Assembly: GCA_964557845.1 (NCBI GenBank)
Contig: CAZLBV010000144.1
Location: 1 to 23,331, forward strand
Direction of reading: 5' to 3'
DNA: 23,331 nt
Source of the DNA: CAZLBV01 sp964557845
Lineage (GTDB): Bacteria; Acidobacteriota; Aminicenantia; Aminicenantales; Aminicenantaceae
Below, in pieces: positions 9,433 to 17,252 of this stretch. The translations under genes were made by a program, and so were the position numbers. Below the pieces are notes generated by a model. It saw nothing but the letters and a program-made list of their open reading frames with translations, was not told where the DNA came from and searched no databases. Numbering within the stretch: the stretch's first letter is position 1; the number at the start of each line of letters is the position of its first letter.

Positions 9433-9517
9433 TGCGGAAGGTGGGACTCGAACCCACACGGCCTTTTGGACCATAAACTCCTGAGGCTTACGCGTCTACC
9501 AATTCCGCCACTTCCGC
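9433..9517 (-). tRNA. tRNA-Leu (anticodon CAG)
   Basis: The minus strand folds into a class II tRNA of 85 nt. The acceptor arms GCGGAAG (9517-9511) and CTTCCGC (9440-9434) pair fully, with discriminator A at 9433. The D-loop contains AATTGGTAGACGC, typical of tRNA-Leu. The anticodon stem TAAGC/GTTTA closes the loop CTCAGGA, giving anticodon CAG, which reads CUG. A variable arm TGGTCCAAAAGGCC follows, then the T-arm GTGGGTTCGAGTCCCAC. CCA is not encoded and must be added after transcription. Confidence 0.96.
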
Positions 9518-9568
9518 ACTCAGTTCAGATAGCATAAAACCTTTCATTAAGTCGAACTTTAATGGCCT

Positions 9569-9574
9569 ATTATA
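9569..9574 (-). promoter_or_regulatory. Possible -10 box upstream of tRNA-Leu
   Basis: The minus strand carries a perfect TATAAT at 9574-9569, about 52 bases before the tRNA 5' end. The -35 partner at 17-bp spacing is poor (TTTATT). An imperfect inverted repeat (CATTAAG and CTTTAATG, with TCGAA between) lies between this box and the tRNA, in what would be the tRNA leader. Confidence 0.35.
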
Positions 9575-9619
9575 GACCGAATCATTTAAAAAATAAAGCC
9601 GGATTTAACGAGTCTTTGC

Positions 9620-11233
9620 TTATTCGATCACATTACTTCGTACCAGATTAAAATCATAAAGCGAAAAGTATTCCAGGGTAACCGGTACAGTACCGCCATA
9701 GACAGCCACAGGAGAAGGGAGCATCAGGTCAAAATTTATAATTCCTGCATTTGGATTGAGGTTATTGAGAAAGCTGCCTGTCACGGTATAAGTTATATAT
9801 GCGTCATTTAATGGATACCAGAGGTCGATTTTGATTTTGAACTGAAGATAAGCGCTTTTATATGGGGTGTTTTCTCCCGATAGATACTTAAACAGACAAT
9901 TTGACCCGGTATAATTAACGCTGCCTTTGAAATTGATCTGATTGGTCTGAAGTTCCAGATTATCGGTTTTAAGATCAGAAATCTTTAATTCTGCCGGAGT
10001 ATGACCATTCATAAACAAGATGAGATTAGAGATGCTTGTGGTTTTGTGATTGCCGACAATATCTATTTTCCCGTCTTTGTTGAAATCCCCTGTTTGTACA
10101 TACATGTCTCCATAGCTGCCATCGGCAAAATCCAGTCCATTTCCAAGAACCAGAGGGGCATTGAATTTGCCAGTACCCTTTCCGGTATAATAATACATTC
10201 CGTTAGGTTCGGCTTCAACCAAATCAGTTTTATTGTTTCCGCTTATATCTGTGAGGACTGCTCCGTATTGCATGTAGCCGGTTCCTGGCAGATATTTTTT
10301 TTTGACCAGTTTTCCGTTTCCTTTCCCCAAATAGACCCAGTTATTTCGGGTCCCATAATAATTTCCTTATCCCAGAAGATCCAGTTTATTGTCTTTATTG
10401 ATGTAAGCTGCATAAAGATCACAGCATGATCCAGAATTTTCGGCCTTATGGCTTTGTTTTTTTACAAAATGTCCATCCCCATTTCCTTTATAAAAGACAA
10501 CTTCATCATCATAAGTATTATAGGCATAAAAATCTGCTAAATCATCTCCGTCAAAATCGCCGACAGCAAAACCTCTAAAACCAGAGATGTCGAAATTATT
10601 AGATGAAAATTTTCCTTTTCCTTGATTGATAAAAGCGAAAAAGTTATCGCTGGAATCTGAGACCAGAATATCCGGTTTTTTGTCTCCGTTTCAGTCTGTG
10701 ATTGATCCATAGGTGATTTGTGAATATCTATCTTTTTTGGTGGAGAGGGGTGTAGATTTGTTGAGCAAACGGCCGTTCCCTTTTCCCCAGAAAATGAATA
10801 CAGGTTTATTGGATGTGCTGTTTTCGACCGCGATATCCAGTTTTCCATTGCCATCGAAATCGGCAGTACCGATAAAGTGATTGCCTAGTTGTGCAAAATT
10901 ATACTTAAAATTTTTTTTAAACGATAAACTTTTATCACCTATATAAACACGGATCAATTTTGCATCTTCATCCATAATTATAATGTCAGTTATACCGTCT
11001 TTATTAAGATCTGCCGTCCGCATATCATCGATTACATCTAATACATTGATCCTCATCTGCCTGAAGATTCCTTTGCTTACTGCTTCATCAAAAAAGGGAA
11101 GGACTGTTTTCTCATCCGGTCCGTCTGATTCGACAAAAAAGACTTTGATGTCGTCATAGACTTGGGCCTGGATGAATGGATTATAGATGCTGATTAAAGA
11201 GAGAATAAAAAAAACAAAAAATATTTTTTTCAT
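9620..11233 (-). pseudogene. Secreted FG-GAP/VCBS repeat protein, interrupted by two in-frame stop codons
   Basis: One continuous frame of 537 codons encodes an exported beta-propeller-type repeat protein. It starts with a signal peptide (about 1-23, MKKIFFVFFILSLISIY, ending near IQAQ) after a good GGAG at 11244-11241. At least seven D-x-(D/N)-x-(D/N)-G type calcium-binding FG-GAP motifs follow, such as ADLNKDGITD, ADFDGNGKLD, GDFDGDDLAD and GDFNKDGKID. The C-terminal 130 codons look like a separate beta-rich domain. Two stops interrupt the frame: TGA at codon 181 (10693-10691), inside an FG-GAP motif where TGG would give the usual DWNGD, and TAA at codon 289 (10369-10367), within LDLLG-stop-GNYYG. 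Repeats continue in frame across both. No frameshift is present, so this looks like a recently decayed gene. Stop readthrough and base errors in the assembly are alternatives. Confidence 0.8.
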
Positions 11234-11507
11234 TTTTTATCTCCAAATCTAATTTATATTGATATTTTCCCCTAGAGAAAAGTAATGAGGTGATTTAAGA
11301 AACAAACCCCTTCCCTAAACCTTGAGCTTATTATATGTATAGAGTCTAAATTTTATATATCAGAGTTATTTTAGGATGTCAATTTATATTTTTTCGAAAG
11401 ATTGAGGGGGTTTGCCACATATTATCAGAGATCCATCATTACAGAGATAGACAAGAACAAATTATGTGAAAAATTTTAAATATAAACCCTTTGTTTTCTG
11501 TACATAC

Positions 11508-11536
11508 TTGACAAATCAAGGGTTGTTACTTATCTT
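11508..11536 (+). promoter_or_regulatory. Promoter of the baeRF gene
   Basis: A perfect -35 box TTGACA (11508-11513) is followed after 17 bases by TATCTT (11531-11536), a four-of-six match to the -10 box. Transcription would start near 11543 and give a leader of about 85 nt. Confidence 0.5.
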
Positions 11537-11616
11537 AATGCTAAGTGGCAACAAATTTTCTTACGATATCTATTCTACTATTTACTCTTCAGTTTAAAAT
11601 CCAATAATCTATTTAT

Positions 11617-11623
11617 AAGGAGG
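11617..11623 (+). promoter_or_regulatory. Strong Shine-Dalgarno sequence of the baeRF gene
   Basis: AAGGAGG ends four bases before the ATG at 11628. It is the strongest ribosome binding site in the window and fixes the start. Confidence 0.8.
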
Positions 11624-11627
11624 TCTA

Positions 11628-12779
11628 ATGAAACTTTCAAGCCGGAAACAGATCGAATCTCTGGCTGAATTTGAAAGTAAGGAGTTATTAACAACTTCTT
11701 TTACGCTTAATACGGACAAGAGTAAGCTTACCAAAAAAGAAATACTTTTAAATTTGAAGAACCTGCTTAGCAGAGGCAAGAGCCGGATTGAAGAGATGCA
11801 ACTCCCCAAAGAAAAGAAGGACTCGCTTTACCGGGACTTGGAAAAGATAAAAAAATATTGTGACCAGACTCTCGGATCGCGAAATTCTTCAGGTATAGCT
11901 GTCTTTTCTTGTCATAATGCTGGATTCTGGGAAGATTTTACCCTGTCTGATCCCCCTAAGAACAGAGTTGTGTTCGACAGAAATCCCTATGTTCGGCCGC
12001 TGTCCGCAATTCTCGGGCAGCATTACAGAATTTGTGTTTTGACCTTCAATCGGAAACAAGCAAAATGGTACGATGTTACCTTAGGAGAAATATCTCTTAT
12101 GGAGGAAATGGAAAGCGATGTTCCCGGGAGAGTTAAAGAAGGAGGCTGGGAGGGATATGAATCTAAAAGGATCGAGAGACATATCGGTGCCCTTTTTCAT
12201 GAATTTTTAAAAAAGATCACATCGAAATCTTTTAATATACTCAAGAACAATGATTTTGATTGGCTTTTTGTAGGCTGCCAGGATGAATACTATCAGGAAT
12301 TCAATAGCCTTTTGCATCCCTATTTAAAAGAAAGGATGAAAGCCAAGTTAAAGGTCAATCCAAGCGACTCAAATAATAAGATTTTAAAACAAGTTTTAAA
12401 ACTGAAGAAAAAATTAAAGGAAGAAGAACAGAATGATATGATCAGCCGTTTTGTTTCTGAGCTTGAAAAAGGAGGGCTCGCGGTTTCTGGCTTAAAGAAT
12501 ACCTTGAGAAGCCTAAATAGGAGCGAAGTTGATACCCTCCTGGTGACAAGATATTTTACCATGCCGGGAAAAATGTGTTCGAAATGCCAATTATTGTATG
12601 CAGATGAAACCAAATGTCCCGTGTGCGGTCTAAAGACCAGGCCTTTGATCGATGTGATGGATGAAGCGGTTGAAGCAGCCCTTGAAAAAAATTGTCGGGT
12701 CATGCACATTGAAGTGCCATCAGATCTGAGTAAATATGGAAACGTAGGAGCTTTACTGCGTTTTAAAACCAAAGCTTGA
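11628..12779 (+). CDS. Bacterial archaeo-eukaryotic release factor homologue (baeRF family 10 type)
   Basis: This 383-aa cytosolic protein is related to eRF1/Pelota. Residues about 60-150 form the N-terminal domain (SGIAVFSCHNAGFWEDFTL). The middle, eRF1 domain 2-like part has KEGGWEGYESKRIERHIGAL at about 165-184. It sits where eRF1 has its GGQ loop and following Arg-rich helix, but Gln is replaced by Trp. The C-terminal domain 3 (about 280-383) has VDTLLVTRYF, a zinc ribbon CSKC/CPVCG, DVMDEAVEAAL and the closing NVGALLRF. The full eRF1-like domain order supports the family call; the family 10 assignment is from memory of its sequence style. Such proteins are predicted to act on stalled or idle ribosomes. 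Without the glutamine, peptidyl-tRNA hydrolysis by the classical mechanism is doubtful. The gene stands alone, and a structured repeat follows its stop by 38 nt. Confidence 0.8.
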   Translation: MKLSSRKQIESLAEFESKELLTTSFTLNTDKSKLTKKEILLNLKNLLSRGKSRIEEMQLPKEKKDSLYRDLEKIKKYCDQTLGSRNSSGIAVFSCHNAGFWEDFTLSDPPKNRVVFDRNPYVRPLSAILGQHYRICVLTFNRKQAKWYDVTLGEISLMEEMESDVPGRVKEGGWEGYESKRIERHIGALFHEFLKKITSKSFNILKNNDFDWLFVGCQDEYYQEFNSLLHPYLKERMKAKLKVNPSDSNNKILKQVLKLKKKLKEEEQNDMISRFVSELEKGGLAVSGLKNTLRSLNRSEVDTLLVTRYFTMPGKMCSKCQLLYADETKCPVCGLKTRPLIDVMDEAVEAALEKNCRVMHIEVPSDLSKYGNVGALLRFKTKA

Positions 12780-12817
12780 ATTAACCTGCTCCCGATCGAA
12801 TCAACATTATTCCCTGA

Positions 12818-12940
12818 ATCATCAGCGGTCCGAGGTTGGTTTAAATACAAGTGGCATTGAGTGAAGCCGTATATGTAATACTGCGAACTCAGTGCCACGA
12901 TGTATTTGGGCCGAGATCGGTTCGCCCGTAGGGTAAAAGA
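12818..12940 (+). repeat. Structured intergenic element, copy A (candidate RNA)
   Basis: This 123-bp element aligns without gaps to the copy at 19595-19717 with 107 identical positions. Reading + strand element positions 1-123, the fold is: 8-16 with 100-108; 19-31 with 85-97 after two mismatches; 34-45 with 70-81; an internal loop GAA/GA; 49-55 with 61-67 around one pyrimidine mismatch; and the terminal loop ATGTA. A small CCC-GTA-GGG hairpin and TAAAAGA close the element. All imperfect pairs are G.T on this strand and none is A.C, so the + strand is the likely RNA. It lies between the ends of the convergent baeRF and RND permease genes. Its function is unknown, and I recognise no named family. 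Confidence 0.8.
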
Positions 12941-13022
12941 GGCCGATGATTGATAATTCCAAGTAGATGGATGAATAAGGCAATCAAAGAATGACTTAAA
13001 TTCTTTTACTTAATTTATTCAC

Positions 13023-13039
13023 AATTGGATCGGCCAATT
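13023..13039 (-). other. Inverted repeat just after the RND permease stop
   Basis: AATTGG (13023-13028) and CCAATT (13034-13039) form a 6-bp stem with a 5-nt loop, starting 12 bases past the permease stop on the minus strand. The stem is AT-rich and no U-run follows, so it is a poor terminator candidate. It is the only hairpin at this operon end. Confidence 0.3.
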
Positions 13040-13050
13040 TTACTGATGAT

Positions 13051-16000
13051 TCAGGCAGCCGCTTTTTTCTCTTTGAACCTAACCTTCTCAAACAGACTAT
13101 AAATCGTGGGAATAACAAACAAAGTTAATAATGTGGTCGCAACCAAACCTCCGATGACTGCAATAGCCATAGGAGCGCGCATTTCCGACCCGGCGGAACT
13201 ACTGATCGCCATAGGCAGCATTCCCATGATAGTGGTTAAGGCGGTAATAAGAACCGGCCTGAGACGTACCGAACACCCTTCGAGTATAGCTGATTTTTTA
13301 TCTATCCCTTTTCTTATCAATTGGTTGATGTAATCTACCATAACGATCCCGTTATTGACTGCAATACCTCCGAGAATGACAAATCCGATGAGTGAAACCA
13401 GACTAATAGGTGAGCCTGTGATCATCAAGGCTATCACCACTCCGATAAAAGAAAGGGGAATAGTGAACATGATGACTAAAGGATGTTTGAGTGATTCAAA
13501 TTGTGAAGCCATGATCATGTACACTAGCAAAGAGGCCAGGGCAAACACTCCGATCATGGTGATGATCGTTTTCTGCATTTCTGAGTACTGGCCGCCGTGT
13601 TCTATGAAATAACCGGCGGGAAGATTCTTTTCCAGATCCTCTGTCCTGGTGAGGATGTCGCTCATTATACTTCCCAGGTCTCTTTCTGCTATATTTGCAT
13701 TGACGGTTACTATTCGTGCCTGGTTTTCCCTGGTGATCTTAATGGGGCCTTCCTCGCTGGTTATGGTTGCGATCTGATCGAGTTTTACGATGGTATTCAA
13801 AGGAGTCAGGATGGGAATATTGCCGATATCTTCCAGGCTGTCACGTGCTTCTTTTTTAAATCGGACCCGGACATTGATTTCATCATTTCCCTCACGGTAT
13901 TGAGTAGCGACTCTGCCGAGAGTGGCGGTTTCAACAGTCCGTGCAACTACTCCAAGCATCAATCCCAGACGGGAAGCCTTTTCTCTATCTATTTCAATAT
14001 GGAATTCCGGTTTGCCTTCAGAAAGGGAGTGAGTGATATCCCTTAGTCCTTCCACATCATTGATCCTCTCAATGATCTGGTCAGCTATCTCTTTGAGGCG
14101 GTCGATATCTTTCCCGAATATTTTTATTTCAATTGGGAATTGTGAACCAGTCATCATTTGGCTGAGATCCAGGGCTTCAAATCGGACGCCTTCATATTTG
14201 GGAAGCTTTTTACGTAAGCTTTCCAGAATTTCTTTATCGGTTTGATCTCGCTCATCTTGATCGACCAAACCGACCCAGAAAATGGCCTCATGCGGCCCGG
14301 AGGCGCTGAATTCTGAAGCTGAATCAGAGGGATTATCCTCTGCCTGAGATCCAGCCTGAGCGGTAATGATATCTATATAAGGTTCTTTAGCCATAAGGTC
14401 TTCTACCATGGTGACTACCCTGTCGGTTTCCTCTAATGAGGTACCAACCGGCATCTTAAGTTTAAGTATGAGCATGTTACGGTCCGAGCTCGGCATGAAT
14501 TCCATTCCGAGAAAGGGAACGAGTGCAAATGAGAGCACAAAAAACCCTAAGGCAACTCCTATAACCAATCCTCTTTTATGAAGAGATTTTTCTAGAGTAT
14601 TTCTGTACCAGTTTTTCATCCGGTCGAAACGGGGCTTTTTTGAAGAGTTGCCCTTGTCATTATGGGAATTTTTGGCTTTAAAGATCACTGAGGCTACCAT
14701 GGGGATTACGGTTAAGGCGACGAATAAAGAAGCGATAAGAGAAAATGCGATGGCCAGCGCCAGGCCTCTGGTCATTTTGCCTGTAATTCCGGAAGCAAAC
14801 ATCATGGGAAAGAATACCGCAATGGTGGTTAAGGTTGATGCTGTGATAGCCATCCCTACTTCCGATGCCCCTGATTTTGCGGCTGTGTTTCGTTCCTCTC
14901 CTTCTTCTTGGTGACGGAAAATATTTTCTATGACCACAATGGCATTATCGACCAGCATGCCTATTCCGAGAGCTAATCCGCCTAAAGTCAAAAGATTTAA
15001 TGTGTATCCTGCTGCATAAAAAGCAATGAAAGTGGCGATGACCGACAAAGGAATGGCCAGACCAATGGTGACGGTCGGCCGCCAATTGCGGAGAAAAAGA
15101 AAAATGAAGAATATGGCTAGAATACCTCCCACAAACGCATTGTTGCTGGTGCGGCGGATGACCTGTTGAATGATATCGGCTTGATCCATGGCCACATGGA
15201 ATTCAATATCAGCGGGAAGAGTTTTTCTTATCTCAGATAACTCTTTTTTAACCGCTTCAACTGCAAGGACAGTGTTGGTGCCGGATCGCTTGCTGACCAT
15301 CAGGTAAACACCCGGTTGTCTTTGAATCCGCGCAGTAAAACGAACTTCTTTCAAGCCGGCTGTTACTTCAGCGATGTCTTCTAGGAATATTGGGTCTCCA
15401 TTTTGAGCTAATCCGACTATCGTGTTCCGGATATCTTCGAGGTTTTCGAATTCACCTGTAGTCCGGAGGATGTAATCGCTGTGACGCTGGACAATATGTC
15501 CGGCGGGAAGATTCAGGTTCTCTGCCCTGAGAGTATTGATTATTTGATCCATCGAGATCATATAGGATTCCAGCGCATTTTTATCTATATTAACTAATAC
15601 TTCCCGCACGTCTGTAGAGAACACCTGGGCTGAGGCCACGCCTTCTATCCGTTCCAGCCGCATCGCAACCTCGTCTTCGATGAGGTCCTGTAATTCCGAA
15701 GTGGGCATGTTGCCGGTAATCCCCCAGAAGATGACCGGCATTTGTGCGATGTTGAACTTAACTACCAGTGGATCGGTAGCATTCTCGGGAATATAGGCCC
15801 GGTAAAGGCTGAGCTGGTCCCGGATATCCTGGGCGGCAAAATCCAGATTTGTTCCCCATTCCAGTTCGATCATGATAACCGAGGCCCCTTCGGATGAGAT
15901 AGAGTTGACTTTTTTTACCCCTTCTATAGTGTTAACGACCTGTTCCAGAGGCCGGGTGATCGTATTCTCGATATCTTCAGAGGAGGCGCCCTGATAGGAG

Positions 16001-16146
16001 GTTATTACCGACACAGTAGGAAACTCTAAATCAGGAAAAAAATCCAAACCTAAGCGGGTTAAAGCCAGTGATCCCAAAACGACTATGATCATGGCCAGCA
16101 TAGCTGTGGTTACTTTGCGATTAACCGATAATTCGGGTATTTTCAT
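13051..16146 (-). CDS. RND multidrug efflux permease, AcrB/HAE1 family
   Basis: This 1031-aa inner-membrane proton-drug antiporter is the pump of a tripartite efflux system. The N-terminus (MKIPELSVNRKVTTAMLAMIIVVLG, then DFFPDLEFPTVSV) is typical, and length and layout fit the family: two halves, each with one transmembrane helix, a large periplasmic loop and further helices. The proton-relay helix has GMLVDNAIVVIEN at about 395-407; the first Asp and the Glu are kept and the second Asp is Asn, as in many relatives. The C-terminal half has the matching ILGGIAVNNGIVMVDYIN. Its ATG overlaps the stop of the fusion protein gene by 4 nt (ATGA), with GAGGTGG upstream, so translation is coupled. 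The hydrophobic, drug-type sequence argues against a CzcA-like metal pump. The substrate is unknown. Confidence 0.93.
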   Translation of the reverse strand: MKIPELSVNRKVTTAMLAMIIVVLGSLALTRLGLDFFPDLEFPTVSVITSYQGASSEDIENTITRPLEQVVNTIEGVKKVNSISSEGASVIMIELEWGTNLDFAAQDIRDQLSLYRAYIPENATDPLVVKFNIAQMPVIFWGITGNMPTSELQDLIEDEVAMRLERIEGVASAQVFSTDVREVLVNIDKNALESYMISMDQIINTLRAENLNLPAGHIVQRHSDYILRTTGEFENLEDIRNTIVGLAQNGDPIFLEDIAEVTAGLKEVRFTARIQRQPGVYLMVSKRSGTNTVLAVEAVKKELSEIRKTLPADIEFHVAMDQADIIQQVIRRTSNNAFVGGILAIFFIFLFLRNWRPTVTIGLAIPLSVIATFIAFYAAGYTLNLLTLGGLALGIGMLVDNAIVVIENIFRHQEEGEERNTAAKSGASEVGMAITASTLTTIAVFFPMMFASGITGKMTRGLALAIAFSLIASLFVALTVIPMVASVIFKAKNSHNDKGNSSKKPRFDRMKNWYRNTLEKSLHKRGLVIGVALGFFVLSFALVPFLGMEFMPSSDRNMLILKLKMPVGTSLEETDRVVTMVEDLMAKEPYIDIITAQAGSQAEDNPSDSASEFSASGPHEAIFWVGLVDQDERDQTDKEILESLRKKLPKYEGVRFEALDLSQMMTGSQFPIEIKIFGKDIDRLKEIADQIIERINDVEGLRDITHSLSEGKPEFHIEIDREKASRLGLMLGVVARTVETATLGRVATQYREGNDEINVRVRFKKEARDSLEDIGNIPILTPLNTIVKLDQIATITSEEGPIKITRENQARIVTVNANIAERDLGSIMSDILTRTEDLEKNLPAGYFIEHGGQYSEMQKTIITMIGVFALASLLVYMIMASQFESLKHPLVIMFTIPLSFIGVVIALMITGSPISLVSLIGFVILGGIAVNNGIVMVDYINQLIRKGIDKKSAILEGCSVRLRPVLITALTTIMGMLPMAISSSAGSEMRAPMAIAVIGGLVATTLLTLFVIPTIYSLFEKVRFKEKKAAA

Positions 16147-17252
16147 TGGACCACCTCGATCACTTCTATTTTGGCTCCGTCTTGCAGTCCGTAATTGCCT
16201 TCAATAATAACCAGATCGCCTTCTGTGAGCCCTTGGAGGATCTCGACCATTTCAGTATTTTGAAGTCCGGTCACTATCTCCCGCTTCACAGCTGTTTCCC
16301 CTTCTGCAATAAAAACATATTGGTCTTCAATAATGGCTTTTTGGGGAATGACCAAAGCGTCTTCATTTGTGCTGACCTCTAATATGACCTCACCGAAAGT
16401 ATTTGGCCTGAGCAGAAGATCGGGATTTTCAGCTTGGATCTCTACTTTGAATTTTTTACTCTGTGGGTCAGCAGATTGATTGACTATGACTACATGTCCA
16501 GCGAATTCTTTTTTAGGATAGGCCGATACTTTAAGAATTGTGTTTTGTCCTTTTTTTATCCGTGAGATATTATTTGTGGACACATCGATCTCAATTTTGA
16601 CTTTAGAAAAATCCATCAGGGTTAAAACACCGCTGGCAGAAGAATATCCACCCATCATCGGATTGATAACATCTCCTTCTTCTGCGTTTCTGGATGCGAT
16701 GACCCCATTGAAAGGAGCCCGCATTAGGGCAACATTTAGATTATGTTTGGCCAGATTCAAAGCTGCCTGAGCTTGCTTAAGCTGGGCTCCTGCGGCCTCA
16801 TGGGCTAACTTTATTTTTTCATACTGCTGCTCTGATACAGCGTTCTCCTGGCGGAGGCGCTCCATACGATCCATATTCCTTTGAGCATCCTTATAGTTGG
16901 CTTCGGCCACAGCCACCGCAGCTTCTGCCTGATTAAGTTGAAGTTTTATAGTCCGAGTGTCTAATTCAGCCAGAAGTTGTCCTCGCGTGACCCTGTCTCC
17001 CTCTTCAACATAGATCCTGTCGATCTTACCACCGATATCGGGTGTGATATTTATCTTTTTCAAGGGTTCGATAAGCCCTGTGAAATTAAGTTTTTCAGAT
17101 ATCCGCTGACGTTTTGCCTTGAAAAGCTTAACTGGTGCTGCCCCAAATGTTTCCTCCTGAGTCGTTTCCGAGGTTTTTTGGGTATCACAAGCTGAGATTG
17201 AAAACAATAAGAACAATGCAGCCAATACGATTTCAATTTTTTTTATTTTCAT
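16143..17252 (-). CDS. Efflux RND periplasmic adaptor (membrane fusion protein), lipoprotein
   Basis: This 369-aa adaptor links the RND pump to the TolC-type channel. A lipoprotein signal ends in SISAC, so Cys22 is the likely lipid anchor to the inner membrane. The lipoyl/barrel-sandwich halves are at about 65-95 (ITPDIGGKIDRIYVEEGDRVTRGQ) and 175-200 (MRAPFNGVIASRNAEEGDVI). Between them lies an alpha-helical coiled-coil hairpin at about 97-172, rich in Ala, Gln and Glu. Beta-barrel and membrane-proximal domains follow to the end. It overlaps both neighbours by 4 nt (ATGA at each junction), and GGAG precedes its start. Domain order and gene context make the role secure. Confidence 0.93.
   Translation of the reverse strand: MKIKKIEIVLAALFLLFSISACDTQKTSETTQEETFGAAPVKLFKAKRQRISEKLNFTGLIEPLKKINITPDIGGKIDRIYVEEGDRVTRGQLLAELDTRTIKLQLNQAEAAVAVAEANYKDAQRNMDRMERLRQENAVSEQQYEKIKLAHEAAGAQLKQAQAALNLAKHNLNVALMRAPFNGVIASRNAEEGDVINPMMGGYSSASGVLTLMDFSKVKIEIDVSTNNISRIKKGQNTILKVSAYPKKEFAGHVVIVNQSADPQSKKFKVEIQAENPDLLLRPNTFGEVILEVSTNEDALVIPQKAIIEDQYVFIAEGETAVKREIVTGLQNTEMVEILQGLTEGDLVIIEGNYGLQDGAKIEVIEVVQ

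Larger units (their letters stand above)
11234..11627. other. Intergenic region with divergent gene starts
   Basis: These 394 AT-rich bases separate the FG-GAP pseudogene (-) from the baeRF gene (+), both of which start here. The + strand has a clear promoter at 11508-11536 and a strong ribosome binding site. No convincing promoter was found for the minus-strand gene. TTGCCAC (11412-11418) and GTGGCAA (11545-11551) form a short distant inverted repeat of doubtful meaning. I see no further gene. Confidence 0.6.

Noticed and set aside
9418..9474. N-terminal extension of the radical SAM protein starting at 9474
   Set aside because: It reads through the tRNA-Leu gene; the family N-terminus begins at the Met encoded at 9417.
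10691..10693. Selenocysteine at the TGA of the FG-GAP gene
   Set aside because: No redox context, no SECIS-like hairpin noted, and a second stop (TAA) follows in the same frame.
11412..11551. TTGCCAC and GTGGCAA inverted repeat upstream of the baeRF gene
   Set aside because: Seven-base arms more than 120 bases apart are not distinguishable from chance.
12861..12890. Kink-turn in the element
   Set aside because: The GAA/GA internal loop could form G.A pairs, but the three-nucleotide bulge required for a k-turn is missing.
12320..12898. 192-codon minus-strand frame antisense to the baeRF gene
   Set aside because: Shadow of the real + strand gene, with Ser/Phe-rich composition and no family features; it also runs through the repeat element.
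12818..12940. Integron attC site or IS end
   Set aside because: No GTTRRRY/RYYYAAC core sites, no integrase of integron type and no transposase nearby; both full copies lack obvious target duplications.
12818..12940. Rho-independent terminator
   Set aside because: The hairpin is long but ends in TAAAAGA on the + strand with no U-run on either side.
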